Shown here piece by piece: positions 22,372 through 34,214 of a stretch of DNA of 64,000 nt. The notes under the pieces are model-generated. The model was given only the letters and a program-made list of their open reading frames with translations. It did not search any database and was not told the DNA's origin. Within the stretch, counting starts at the first letter, position 1, and the number at the start of each line of letters is the position of its first letter. Both the position numbers and the translations under genes were made by a program. Origin of the DNA: Eudorina sp. 2006-703-Eu-15 (lineage: Eukaryota > Chlorophyta > Chlorophyceae > Chlamydomonadales > Volvocaceae); the NCBI GenBank assembly GCA_003117195.1, contig BDSI01000081.1:1-64000 (forward strand), written 5' to 3'.

Positions 22372-25300
22372 CGTTACATATCTGCCGGGCCGACACTGGC
22401 CGGGGGCGCTAACCCGCCCCATACGGGAGACCGCCGAAGCACTCTCCCAGAGAACTGGGAGAGGGGCGAGGAGACACAGCACGGGACCACAAGGGTGCCG
22501 TGCACCCGGGGCCTCTAGCCCCATCTAAAACGCGCCACGAGGTCAGGCACCAAGCCAGCCTGCCTTTATGGTGTGTATGGGGGGGAGCGGTCTGTAACGC
22601 CCCTGCGACCACGACGGGCGTCCCTCTCGGCTGGGACGGGCCTGCATGAACTGCCTGTCCGCTCGGCCAGCCGCCCGCGGGCTGCAGCTTTCCTCCCTGG
22701 ACCGGGCCGCCCCTGCCTGGACCGGGTCCCTCCCTCGGGCCCCTGCCTGGACCGGGTCCCTTCCTCGGGCCCCTGCCTGGACCGGGTCCCTTCCTCGGGC
22801 CCCTGCCTGGACCGGGTCCCTCCCTCGGGCCCCTGCCTGGACCGGGTCCCTTCCTCGGGCCCCTGCCTGGACCGGGTCCCTTCCTCGGGCCCCTGCCTGG
22901 ACCGGGTCCCTCCCTCGGGCCCCTGCCTGGACCGGGTCCCTTCCTCGGGCCCCTGCCTGGACCGGGTCCCTCCCTCGGGCCCCTGCCTGGACCGGGTCCC
23001 TTCCTCGGGCCCCTGCCTGGACCGGGTCCCTCCCTCGGGCCCCTGCCTGGACCGGGTCCCTCCCTCGGGTACCCGAGAGACCCCTCGCTGAGCGCTCCTC
23101 GTCGTCGTGGCGTCCTGTCCTGCTCGACTGCGGAGGCGAAGGCGCCGGGGGTCCCTGCCCACCCCCAGCCGCCCGATCACTTGCGCATCCAGGCGCCAGA
23201 TGTGGGCCCCCTGGCCCCCCCGGCCCCCGCTGCAATGTGCGTTCGCCGAAGCCCCCTTGCGCTCGATGAGCTCCAATCGCATCCCGCCTCCCGCAGCGCC
23301 TCTCATGATGCCTGCATCAGGGAAATAGTGGCTCCATGAAACATTGTCGTACGGATATACCCACGAAGGGACGCACCTGTCCGTTGGTCCTCCCTGGCGC
23401 CTCCCCTGCCCCCCCATGCCTGCCCCTCCCTCCCTCCCTGCGCTCACCGCCCTTTCCACGCCTGCCCTCCTCCCCGTCGCCTGCGCGCCCTCGTCGACTG
23501 ACAGCTAGGGGCACTGCTGGATGTGCTCAAGAAGGCCCCGGACGGATCCCTGGACAAGGTTCAGGTGGGCTGAGTCTTGGGTGGCAAGGGGCAAGGGAGG
23601 TGGCCGTCAGGAGACGAGGGGCCTGGCGGCGGTGATGATGGGGGTCCGTGCAGGCCCGTGGGGCCCTTGCGGCGGTGGGCTCCAGGGAAGGAGACTGGTC
23701 TTCGCTGCTTGCCCCCCCTGCCGGGGTGTCAATGACACCCCTGCCCAGCCGTGAGTGTGTGCGTTGGGGAGCACCCGGATGGGGTGGCGCTCTGACGGGA
23801 TGTGTGGCCTCTCGGCTGCCTCTCGGTGTCCCCCCGCAGGCCGCAGTGGTGCGCGACGCCTCCCGCGACTACGTCAAGCGGACCGCGCTGCCCAAGGTAG
23901 GCACCTCCAGCAGCGTTGAATGTTGGGGTTGCCGGGGCGCCGGGGCGCCGGTTTGGGATGCGGTGCTTGTGCGGCACTTTCTTGCGGCACTTTCTGGTAT
24001 CACGATGATTGACCCTCGCCCGTCAGGATGGGCGTTTCCGTTCACGGCGTCGCGGTCTGCATCCGGCAGGGCAAGGTGCGCAACCCTAGTCCCACACATT
24101 CGAACCGACCTCGGTACCAGCCCTGGGCAGCCCAGCCAACCCAACTGCTTCGGCCTGCCAACCCCGCGGCCCCCCCGTGGTTGCCCCCCTTCCCCTCCAG
24201 GACCTGGTTCAGCGCATCGAGAAGCTCAAGACCGACGCGTACGCGGTACGTGCTGCCCGCCCTCCCCGTTGGGTCGACCCCTTCCCGTGTTACCGATCTT
24301 GCTGGGCTTCCCGGGGCCCTCCACATGAATCATGGCAACGCCATCTGTGCCTCTTCGCTCGTCACGATTGAGAATAATCCTCGGGGACACCGTCCTGGTG
24401 CAGCCCTCTGTTTGTGTTGACGACGCGTTTGCTTGCTGGGCCCTTTCCCCCCGGGTGCTCCTTGGGCGGCGCCCGACTGCCGGACCCCAAGGCCTGGGTC
24501 AAGGCCAAGACGGAGAGCGACTTCTCCATCTTCGCGCCCTTCCTGAAGCAGTGGATCGAAGTCAGCCGGGAGAAGGCCAAGTGAGTGGGCGGGTCACGAC
24601 ATCAGGGATGCGGGAGAAAGAACCGAGGGGCTCGCCGGGGTTGGGTGGCCGGGGTTGGGTAAAGTGACGGCGGGCATTGCGGAACAGGATGGATACCGAG
24701 CCGGCTGTGTGCCAGAGCGAAACTTTGGGGAACCGGTGAGACATCCGGCGTGGGCGGCCGCGTGGGCCGGGATCAGGGGAGTTGCCGGCACAGGCGCGGG
24801 GGCGGGCAATGATGAGGGCAGGGGAGGCAAGCGGAGGTGCCAGGTGCGGGTGGTTCGGGGCTGAGAAAGAAAAGGAGACTCACGTGGTTCGGGGCATACC
24901 TTGGGCGGCGAGGGCGAGAGGTCTAGCGGGGGTTCGGCGGTGTGGACTTCAAATGCGACGGTCCGCCTCGCACCCTAGAGGGGCGCCGCGGGGCGTTGCT
25001 TGTCTGGGGGGGGTACGGACCCTCCAGGGATATGAGCGTGTATGTACTGCACCTCCGTACCGGCGGCGCACGCGCTGCATGGTGCGGCGGGGTGGGCGCA
25101 GGGGTGCGCAGGGGTCGGGGTGTGTTGAGGGGCTGCTCAGGACGGGTGTGGCAGGGCGTGGCGGCCCGCTGACGTGCGGCCGAAGGTCGGTTGACACGCG
25201 GGCCGCTGGCGTGTGCGTGTTGAGGGAGGCCGATCCGACGGGACCCAACCCGCACAGCGCTCCCCCATCCCCAACCCTTCCCCCAGGCTGATTGATCCCA

Positions 25301-28300
25301 CAAGGCCCGTGTACGACGTGCTGCTGGACGATTACGAGAAGGGCGCAACGTCGGCGCGCCTGGATGAGGTCTTCGCGCAGGTACGGCATGTAGTACGACA
25401 TGTACTGCGCACGCGCTCGCTTTCCGTGCGGGTCAGCCGGGCACACTCCCACGCCCACCCCCCTGCACAACGGTCACGGAAGCACGCACACAGCGGTCCA
25501 TGAAGCCGGCCGCATGCGAATTTGGCACACAGGATCGGCTTGGCTGTTCAGATGTCCCCAGTGCGGCATCCTTGGGGCGATGGGGCATTTCCCGGCGTCC
25601 CCTGCGTGGGCCCACGACGCAACTGACCCACGGGTCTGTTGTACAATCGCAGGTCCGCGAGGGCCTGGTGCCGCTCATCGCCGACGTCAAGGCCCGGGGC
25701 CGCAAGATCGACCCCTCTTGGGCCAACGGCGACTTTGACACGGAGAAGCAGGCCGAGCTGTGCAAGAAGGTACGGCACCGTCGTACGCATGGGATTGTAC
25801 CGCACACAGTCCACAAGAACCGGAGACGGGAATCGCAACCCCCAAGCCTCACGATGCCACAGCCCTCCATTTCGTCATTCATTCGTCCTTTGATTCCTCA
25901 GACCTGTTGTACGACGGCGCGCCTGCCGTACATTGTAACCTCCCCCGTGTGCCGCTCTTTGCCCAGGTGGCTATCGACTTGGGTTTTGACACGGAGCGGG
26001 GCCGCCTGGACGTGTCTGTGCACCCCTTCACGGGAGGAGCCCACCCCACGGATGTGCGCATGACCACTCGCTTCAAGAAGGACAGCCTGCTGGAGGCGCT
26101 CACGGGTGGGTGGGTGGGTGGGTGGGTGGGTGGGTCCAGGACGGGGGCGCCGGGGTCTGTCAGGCACTTCAAGAGCTGGGCGGACTCCAGTACTACTCTC
26201 CCAAGTCAAGACGCGGATAGCAGCTGGCCCATGGCCCCGCAGCTTCTCATTTCATCGGACGTCATCTGCCGTCCACCCTTCAGAGTTCTTTTGTCAATAC
26301 CCGGAAGACAGCCGAAACGCGCCGCTGCCCTCCTCGCCCTGCGCGACATCAACCGCCACACCGGTTGGTGTCGGGACCACATCAACCAACCAAACGTCGG
26401 TTGATGCCACCGACCCCAACCGACTCCAACCGAGCCCCCAACCACCGCCAGGCGCCATCCACGAGACCGGCCACGCGCTGTACGAGCAGGGCCGCAACCT
26501 GGAGTACGACGGCCTGCCCGTGAGCGCCGCCATGTCCATGGGCATCCACGAGAGTCAGAGCCTGCTGTGGGAGCGCATGGTGGGGCTGTCACAGCCCTTC
26601 GCCGAGTACCTGCTGCCGCTCATAAAGGTGCGGTGCGGGGACCCCACCTGCGCCCGTCAGCGGCCCCTGGCCAGGGCCAGGCAGCCACCCGATACCATCT
26701 CCGTGCGCCGCCCCGTCGCCGCGGGCCTCACCACCCTCCCGACCCCGACACCCTGCCAACCCCACCCCGCCGACACCCGCCCCACTCACGCCCCCCCCAC
26801 CCCCCGCCCCACCCCCCGCAGGAGCGCTTCCCCGACCACTTCGCGTCCGCCACCGCCGAGCAGCTGTACGAGTCCGAGAACGTCATCCAGGAGCCCTCGC
26901 TCGTCCGGGTGGAGGCGGATGAGGTGCGCGGGGGGTAGGGCGGGTGTGGGCGTGTGGGTGGGTGGGTGATGAGGAAGCTGAGCCGCGAGCCGCGAGGAGT
27001 CCAGCTTGACCACCGTGTGTTGTTTAGGCAGGCAGAACAGGGGTGCCTGACATGCGAGGGGCCGAGTAACGCCAGTGTGTATGTGCCGTGTGAGCGTGTG
27101 TGCGTGCGCCCGCGGCGGGACTCGGTCCCCACGTCCATACTCGGCCGGCGGCCGCAGTGACCCCTCAGCCAGCATACTGGTTGTGACATGACTGTTGTGA
27201 CATGACTGTGTGACATGACTGTGCCGTACATGGTTCTCTTCCCAGCCCAGCCGACCCAGCCGGCGGACAGCAGCTGCATCCCCCCGATGACCTCCGCTTT
27301 CTGAAGCAGAGTCGCGGCACACAACGAAGGATGCGGAGCTTCTCACCACCTCGGCACAGGACCGGAAGGTTCAACACGCCGGCGGCGGCAAGGGCATGGC
27401 CGCCTCGTGCTGCGCTGCTCTGCGCGGCGCTGCGGTCACGCGCCGCTGTTTGCTGCGCAAGCATCACGACTGCCTCGCCCGTCGCTCTCTGGCCCCTCCC
27501 TTCCCGTCGTGCCCGCCCCTCCCCTCCCCGCCTGGATGACCTACCCGGTCCGCCGCGCCTCGCCCCTCCCCACCTAGCTGACCTACCCGCCCCGCCCCTC
27601 CCCTCCCCGCTCCCCGCACCTCCCCACCCAGCTGACCTATCCGCTGCACATCATCCTGCGGTACGAGCTGGAGAAGGGGATGCTGGAGGGGCGCATCGAG
27701 GTGGAGGATGTGCCCAAGATCTGGAACGAGCGCATGACGCAGGACCTGGGGGCCACACCGCCCAACGATAGCAAGGGCTGCCTGCAGGTGAGGTGCGGGT
27801 GGGGGCGGCCCGGGTGGGGGGACATGCCCACCGCGGTCGAATGCAAGGCGGAATGCAAGTATAGTGATCCAGCGGCCGGCCAGCCAGTACCGCGCTACCG
27901 CCGCACGCATCTCCCAACGGTGCTGGGTGGTCCGCCCTGGGCGTGTCGATTTCGCTTCATGCTAGCACCCCTCCTCCTCCTCCCGGACTGCGCAGCTGAC
28001 CGGATGGTTAGTGACACTCCGTTCCTCTCATCCGCCCAACACCCCCGCCCCAATACCCAATACCCCCGCCCCAATATCCATTTCTCAAACACCCCCGCCC
28101 CGCCCCGCCCCGCCCCGCCCCGCCCGCAGGACATTCACTGGTCGCTGGGGGCCATCGGCTACTTCCCCACCTACACGCTGGGCGCCATGTACGCGACGCA
28201 GATCTTCGCGGCCGCCAGGAAGGAGATCCCGGACCTGGACGACAAGATCCGGGCCGGGGACTTCAAGCCGCTCAAGGTGAGGTCGGACCCCACCGGGACC

Positions 28301-28792
28301 CCCTGGGGAGCAAATAGACCCATAGGCCCACAGGCCCATAAGCCCATAGGCCTATAGGCCCATATGCCCACTGCAGCCCGCCCCCCCATCCACGGATTGG
28401 TGTCTCGGCCTGAGTCCGTAGGGAGCGCTTGTTCCCCCTCGATACCCTGGCCGGGCTGTTGCGGGGGGTGTTGCGCGAATTGCTCAACGCCGCCGGTGTG
28501 GGGACCCCCTTCGATCGCCCTCGACCCTTCCCCGCCGCACGTTACATTGGGCCTCCGTTCTTACCTCCGTTCGGCCGCCTGCACCGCTTGACGCCCTGCA
28601 CGCCGGCGCCGCCCCCCTCCCTCATGCGCCCCCCCGCCCCCTCAGTCCTGGCTGAATGACAAGATCCACAAGCTGGGCTCCCTCTACAACAGCGGCGACG
28701 AGCTGATGGAGGCGGCAACAGGGAGCGCACTGCAGCCCGACGTGTTCCTGGGGTACCTGCGGGACAAGTACTCGCACCTCTACAAGCTGTGA
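21216..28792 (+). CDS. family M32 metallocarboxypeptidase, 573 aa, 15 exons (complete model)
   Basis: M32 enzymes remove C-terminal residues from peptides using one metal ion. Exons: 21,216-21,437; 21,852-21,932; 22,170-22,259; 23,505-23,564; 23,840-23,896; 24,201-24,245; 24,492-24,580; 25,287-25,380; 25,653-25,769; 25,967-26,105; 26,452-26,627; 26,822-26,923; 27,632-27,787; 28,130-28,276; 28,646-28,792. All phases join; the total is 1,722 nt. The family's motifs appear in order: HPF; DVRMT (DXRXT); HETGH at residues 335-339 (HEXXH, catalytic Glu336); HESQ (364-367, third metal ligand Glu365); VRVEAD (IRXXAD-like); and GCLQDIHW (GXXQDXHW). The first exon adds about 74 residues rich in Ser, Ala, Leu and Arg with few acids, typical of an organelle transit peptide; plastid or mitochondrial location is inferred. 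The core length (about 500) is normal. Exon 7's acceptor (CCCCAAG) is the least certain junction. Intron 3 carries a (TG)n tract and a 30-bp minisatellite. Confidence 0.92.
22296..22369 (+). repeat. (TG)n microsatellite in M32 intron 3
   Basis: A nearly pure TG run of more than 60 bases, interrupted once by TATA near 22,311-22,315. It lies between exon 3 (ends 22,259) and exon 4 (starts 23,505). Confidence 0.95.
22711..23070 (+). repeat. 30-bp minisatellite, 12 copies, in M32 intron 3
   Basis: Twelve head-to-tail 30-bp units beginning CCCTGCCTGGACCGGGTCCC. They differ at one position (GTCCCTCC or GTCCCTTC) and at the last base of the array. Because 30 is a multiple of three, all frames through it stay open; these frames are artefacts. 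Confidence 0.97.
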
Positions 28793-28913
28793 GGGGTGGC
28801 GCGCGGTGGCGCACACATGGGGGTGCCCAGGAGCAGGCCCGCCCGCTCCAGACCCGCCCGCTGTGCGAGTGTGCGACTGTGCGTTGTGTGATTGTTGCAC
28901 GGGTTTGTGTGTG

Positions 28914-28946
<33 letters not shown>

Positions 28947-29664
28947 TCTCAGGCAGACAGAACAGGAAGTGCGTGACAGAACAGGAGTTTGTGTACGTGC
29001 GTGCGTGCGTGTATGTGTGCTTTTGTGCTTCAGGAGGAAGCCCCAGTCCGGCCGGCGATTGCATGTGCATTTAGCAAGAGAACCCACCCGACCCGGGGAC
29101 GCGTGTGTGGATGAGTGCGGAGCCACCGGACTGCGGAGCCACCGGACTGCGGGCCCCACGAGAGGGTCTGACAGGGCAGCGCGTTGAGGCGGAAGGAAGT
29201 CTACGCAGGAGTTAGCCGTGTGGGCCGAGGGGGTGGGAAGCCAGCACGTTTGGGCTGGGGAGAACGATGCTAGTGGGGACAGGGTCTTCCGCGAGGGATG
29301 GCTTAGAAGGTTGGCAGGTCATTGCCGCAGTCGTGGAGGTGCTGAGGGGCTGGCGGACCTTCAGAGCCGTTGGCATCAATGCTCCACCCCCCGTGATGGT
29401 GAGAGGGACCCCCCGCATCCCTCCAGGGGGGAGGAGCCGCTCTCGTGGATCACAGGCGCTCCGAAGCGACCTGCATAGTCCGATACCTGCATAGGACATG
29501 TTGAGGATGGCAAACGGCGGTAGCTATGCAGTACTGCAAGCACGGCCACCCATGCAGATGTGATTGTTGTTGCAATCATCAAGGCAGGACCCATTAATCG
29601 TGCCGATGTCTTTAACATTGATGCACCAGGGTTGGGTCATTTCTGCGCGAAGCGCTATCGCGGG
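28793..29664. other. M32 3' flank; (TG)n tract and no supported gene
   Basis: Holds the 3' untranslated region of the M32 gene, a (TG)n/(GTGC)n tract at about 28,905-28,945, and a short non-repetitive stretch before the tRNA array. Minus frames at 29,212-29,499 and 29,376-29,618 have no recognised motif. A TGTAA polyadenylation signal was not seen close to the stop. Confidence 0.5.
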
Positions 29665-29885
29665 GCTCACAGAGACCCGCCTAGCCCGGTTCCACACAGA
29701 TGGCGCCAGAAAAACATCGCAGCCACACCAACCCCTTCCAGGGTTGACGTGCCGCGAAAATAGCCCCATGGCCAAGGCACTGGCAGGGATCCGGCATGGC
29801 ATGTGTGTCCCCGTGCCCACGACATGACCCGCTTGCTTGGCACACACACCTCGGGACCTTGCGTGCAGAGATACGCGACGGTACG

Positions 29886-30013
29886 AGCTCGCGCTGAGAT
29901 TTGAACTCAGGTCGGAGGATATCCTCGACAGGGTACAGATCGCCGTACAGATATACGACTAGGATGTACAGGTGCATCAGAGTCCACAGTGCTTACCACT
30001 ACACCACGCGAGC
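29886..30013 (-). tRNA. tRNA-Gln(CUG), copy 1, anticodon-stem mismatch
   Basis: Same design as the type copy at 31,144-31,271, but the 3' side of the anticodon stem has U in place of A (position 42), leaving a U-U mismatch. The intron has two further changes. This is the edge unit of the array and is probably degenerating. Confidence 0.75.
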
Positions 30014-30524
30014 TGAGGGATCGCCCTTGCAACAGTGCGCATCCGAAAACACCCTACCCTGCATACCCGTGCCGTACATGCAGGCGACCGCCCGTACAGC
30101 TCCAGATCCGCCCGTACAGCTCCAGATCCGCCCGTACAGCTCCGCACGTACAGGTCCACTCGTACAGGCAGGCGGGCATGTGGTCGGCCAGCATGGTCAC
30201 GTAGTCTATCTAACCTAGTCTGCCCTCCGATAGATAGGCCGCCGACGATGCAGCCGACTCGGCCTGCCGATGTCTCATGCTGTGGCCCCAATCAAGTGGT
30301 GCCGCTCACAGAGACCCGCCTAGCCCGGTTCCACACAGATGGCGCCAGAAAAACATCGCAGCCACACCAACCCCTTCCAGGGTTGACGTGCCGCGAACAT
30401 AGCCCCATGGCCAAGGCACTGGCAGGGATCCGGCATGGCATGTGTGTCCCCGTGCCCACGACATGACCCGCTTGCTTGGCACACACACCTCGGGACCTTG
30501 CGTGCAGAGATACGCGACGGTACG

Positions 30525-30652
30525 AGCTCACGCTGAGATTTGAACTCAGGTCGGTGGATATCCTCGACATGGTACAGATCGCCGTACAGATGTACGACTA
30601 GGATGTACAGGTGCGTCAGAGTCCACAGTGCTTACCACTACACCACGCGAGC
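30525..30652 (-). tRNA. tRNA-Gln(CUG), copy 2
   Basis: Anticodon CUG, 56-nt intron after position 37. The acceptor stem has one G-U wobble (GCTCACG in place of GCTCGCG on the plus strand); otherwise it is identical to the type copy. Confidence 0.88.
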
Positions 30653-31143
30653 TGAGGGATCGCCCTTGCAACAGTGCGCATCCGAAAACACCCTACCCTG
30701 CATACCCGTGCCGTACATGCAGGCGACCGCCCGTACAGCTCCAGATCCGCCCGTACAGCTCCGCACGTACAGGTCCACTCGTACAGGCAGGCGGGCATGT
30801 GGTCGGCCAGCATGGTCACGTAGTCTATCTAACCTAGTCTGCCCTCCGATAGATAGGCCGCCGACGATGCAGCCGACTCGGCCTGCCGATGTCTCATGCT
30901 GTGGCCCCAATCAAGTGGTGCCGCTCACAGAGACCCGCCTAGCCCGGTTCCACACAGATGGCGCCAGAAAAACATCGCAGCCACACCAACCCCTTCCAGG
31001 GTTGACGTGCCGCGAAAATAGCCCCATGGCCAAGGCACTGGCAGGGATCCGGCATGGCATGTGTGTCCCCGTGCCCACGACATGACCCGCTTGCTTGGCA
31101 CACACACCTCGGGACCTTGCGTGCAGAGATACGCGACGGTACG

Positions 31144-31271
31144 AGCTCGCGCTGAGATTTGAACTCAGGTCGGTGGATATCCTCGACATGGTACAGATCG
31201 CCGTACAGATGTACGACTAGGATGTACAGGTGCATCAGAGTCCACAGTGCTTACCACTACACCACGCGAGC
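31144..31271 (-). tRNA. tRNA-Gln(CUG), copy 3 (type copy of the array)
   Basis: The minus strand folds as a complete nuclear tRNA of 72 nt once a 56-nt intron is removed between positions 37 and 38. The acceptor stem GCTCGCG/CGCGAGC has 7 perfect pairs. The D-arm is GTGTAGTGGTAAGCAC (A-box with GG at 18-19). The anticodon stem is GTGGA/TCCAC with loop CTCTGAA, anticodon CUG. The variable loop has four bases. The T-arm is CTGAG/CTCAG with loop TTCAAAT (B-box AGTTCAAATCT, with an A-U pair at 52-62 in place of G-C). The discriminator is U73, as in eukaryotic tRNA-Gln. No run of four T follows within 100 nt; the first is about 130 nt downstream. Confidence 0.93.
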
Positions 31272-31782
31272 TGAGGGATCGCCCTTGCAACAGTGCGCAT
31301 CCGAAAACACCCTACCCTGCATACCCGTGCCGTACATGCAGGCGACCGCCCGTACAGCTCCAGATCCGCCCGTACAGCTCCAGATCCGCCCGTACAGCTC
31401 CGCACGTACAGGTCCACTCGTACAGGCAGGCGGGCATGTGGTCGGCCAGCATGGTCACGTAGTCTATCTAACCTAGTCTGCCCTCCGATAGATAGGCCGC
31501 CGACGATGCAGCCGACTCGGCCTGCCGATGTCTCATGCTGTGGCCCCAATCAAGTGGTGCCGCTCACAGAGACCCGCCTAGCCCGGTTCCACACAGATGG
31601 CGCCAGAAAAACATCGCAGCCACACCAACCCCTTCCAGGGTTGACGTGCCGCGAACATAGCCCCATGGCCAAGGCACTGGCAGGGATCCGGCATGGCATG
31701 TGTGTCCCCGTGCCCACGACATGACCCGCTTGCTTGGCACACACACCTCGGGACCTTGCGTGCAGAGATACGCGACGGTGCG

Positions 31783-31910
31783 AGCTCACGCTGAGATTTG
31801 AACTCAGGTCGGTGGATATCCTCGACATGGTACAGATCGCCGTACAGATGTACGACTAGGATGTACAGGTGCGTCAGAGTCCACAGTGCTTACCACTACA
31901 CCACGCGAGC
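31783..31910 (-). tRNA. tRNA-Gln(CUG), copy 4
   Basis: As the type copy, with the G-U wobble in the acceptor stem (GCTCACG on plus) and the intron starting CGCACC on the tRNA strand. Confidence 0.88.
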
Positions 31911-32401
31911 TGAGGGATCGCCCTTGCAACAGTGCGCATCCGAAAACACCCTACCCTGCATACCCGTGCCGTACATGCAGGCGACCGCCCGTACAGCTCC
32001 AGATCCGCCCGTACAGCTCCGCACGTACAGGTCCACTCGTACAGGCAGGCGGGCATGTGGTCGGCCAGCATGGTCACGTAGTCTATCTAACCTAGTCTGC
32101 CCTCCGATAGATAGGCCGCCGACGATGCAGCCGACTCGGCCTGCCGATGTCTCATGCTGTGGCCCCAATCAAGTGGTGCCGCTCACAGAGACCCGCCTAG
32201 CCCGGTTCCACACAGATGGCGCCAGAAAAACATCGCAGCCACACCAACCCCTTCCAGGGTTGACGTGCCGCGAAAATAGCCCCATGGCCAAGGCACTGGC
32301 AGGGATCCGGCATGGCATGTGTGTCCCCGTGCCCACGACATGACCCGCTTGCTTGGCACACACACCTCGGGACCTTGCGTGCAGAGATACGCGACGGTAC
32401 G

Positions 32402-32529
32402 AGCTCACGCTGAGATTTGAACTCAGGTCGGTGGATATCCTCGACATGGTGCAGATCGCCGTACAGATGTACGACTAGGATGTACAGGTGCGTCAGAGTC
32501 CACAGTGCTTACCACTACACCACGCGAGC
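32402..32529 (-). tRNA. tRNA-Gln(CUG), copy 5
   Basis: As the type copy, with the acceptor G-U wobble and one extra intron substitution (GTGCAGATC in place of GTACAGATC on plus). Confidence 0.88.
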
Positions 32530-33000
32530 TGAGGGATCGCCCTTGCAACAGTGAGCATCCGGAAACACCCTACCCTGCATACCCGTGCCGTACATGCAGG
32601 CGACCGCCCGTACAGCTCCGCACGTACAGGTCCACTCGTACAGGCAGGGGGGCATGTGGTCGGCCAGCATGGTCACGTAGTCTATCTAACCTAGTCTGCC
32701 CTCCGATAGATAGGCCGCCGACGATGCAGCCGACTCGGCCTGCCGATGTCTCATGCTGTGGCCCCAATCAAGTGGTGCCGCTCACAGAGACCCGCCTAGC
32801 CCGGTTCCACACAGATGGCGCCAGAAAAACATCGCAGCCACACCAACCCCTTCCAGGGTTGACGTGCCGCGAACATAGCCCCATGGCCAAGGCACTGGCA
32901 GGGATCCGGCATGGCATGTGCGTCCCCGTGCCCACGACATGACCCGCTTGCTTGGCACACACACCTCGGGACCTTGCGTGCAGAGATACGCGACGGTACG

Positions 33001-33128
33001 AGCTCGCGCTGAGATTTGAACTCAGGTCGGTGGATATCCTCGACATGGTACAGATCGCCGTACAGATGTACGACTAGGATGTACAGGTGCATCAGAGTCC
33101 ACAGTGCTTACCACTACACCACGCGAGC
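33001..33128 (-). tRNA. tRNA-Gln(CUG), copy 6
   Basis: Exons identical to the type copy. It sits in a short 599-bp unit. Confidence 0.92.
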
Positions 33129-33599
33129 TGAGGGATCGCCCTTGCAACAGTGAGCATCCGAAAACACCCTACCCTGCATACCCGTGCCGTACATGCAGGC
33201 GACCGCCCGTACAGCTCCGCACGTACAGGTCCACTCGTACAGGCAGGGGGGCATGTGGTCGGCCAGCATGGTCACGTAGTCTATCTAACCTAGTCTGCCC
33301 TCCGATAGATAGGCCGCCGACGATGCAGCCGACTCGGCCTGCCGATGTCTCATGCTGTGGCCCCAATCAAGTGGTGCCGCTCACAGAGACCCGCCTAGCC
33401 CGGTTCCACACAGATGGCGCCAGAAAAACATCGCAGCCACACCAACCCCTTCCAGGGTTGACGTGCCGCGAAAATAGCCCCATGGCCAAGGCACTGGCAG
33501 GGATCCGGCATGGCATGTGTGTCCCCGTGCCCACGACATGACCCGCTTGCTTGGCACACACACCTCGGGACCTTGCGTGCAGAGATACGCGACGGTACG

Positions 33600-33723
33600 A
33601 GCTCACGCTGAGCTTCTCAGGTCGGTGGATATCCTCGACATGGTACAGATCGCCGTACAGGTGTACGACTAGGATGTACAGGTGCGTCAGAGTCCACAGT
33701 GCTTACCACTACACCACGCGAGC
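33600..33723 (-). pseudogene. tRNA-Gln(CUG) pseudogene, copy 7, T-loop destroyed
   Basis: The T-loop TTCAAAT is replaced by AAG (net loss of four bases near 33,615), so the B-box and T-arm are lost. The acceptor, D and anticodon arms and the intron are still present, with the acceptor G-U wobble. It should be neither transcribed by Pol III nor stable. Confidence 0.9.
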
Positions 33724-34214
33724 TGAGGGATCGCCCTTGCAACAGTGAGCATCCGAAAACACCCTACCCTGCATACCCGTGCCGTACATGCAGGCGACCG
33801 CCCGTACAGCTCCAGATCCGCCCGTACAGCTCCGCACGTACAGGTCCACTCGTACAGGCAGGCGGGCATGTGGTCGGCCAGCATGGTCACGTAGTCTATC
33901 TAACCTAGTCTGCCCTCCGATAGATAGGCCGCCGACGATGCAGCCGACTCGGCCTGCCGATGTCTCATGCTGTGGCCCCAATCAAGTGGTGCCGCTCACA
34001 GAGACCCGCCTAGCCCGGTTCCACACAGATGGCGCCAGAAAAACATCGCAGCCACACCAACCCCTTCCAGGGTTGACGTGCCGCGAAAATAGCCCCATGG
34101 CCAAGGCACTGGCAGGGATCCGGCATGGCATGTGTGTCCCCGTGCCCACGACATGACCCGCTTGCTTGGCACACACACCTCGGGACCTTGCAAGCAGAGA
34201 TACGCGACGGTACG

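Noticed and set aside
21971..22524. Thr/His repeat frames on the minus strand
   Set aside because: Generated by the (TG)n microsatellite.
22566..23269. Long frames with a ten-residue repeat (GARGRDPVQA type) on both strands
   Set aside because: They are a consequence of the 30-bp minisatellite, whose length is divisible by three; the stretch is inside an intron of the M32 gene.
29886..30013. Suppressor tRNA-Gln reading stop codons
   Set aside because: All intact anticodons read CUG or UUG, none CUA or UUA, and the genes in this window end at normal stop codons.
29665..30290. A second tRNA gene in the unit around the GGTTCCACACAG segment
   Set aside because: It looks like the start of a B-box, but no matching T-arm, A-box or acceptor stem can be folded around it.
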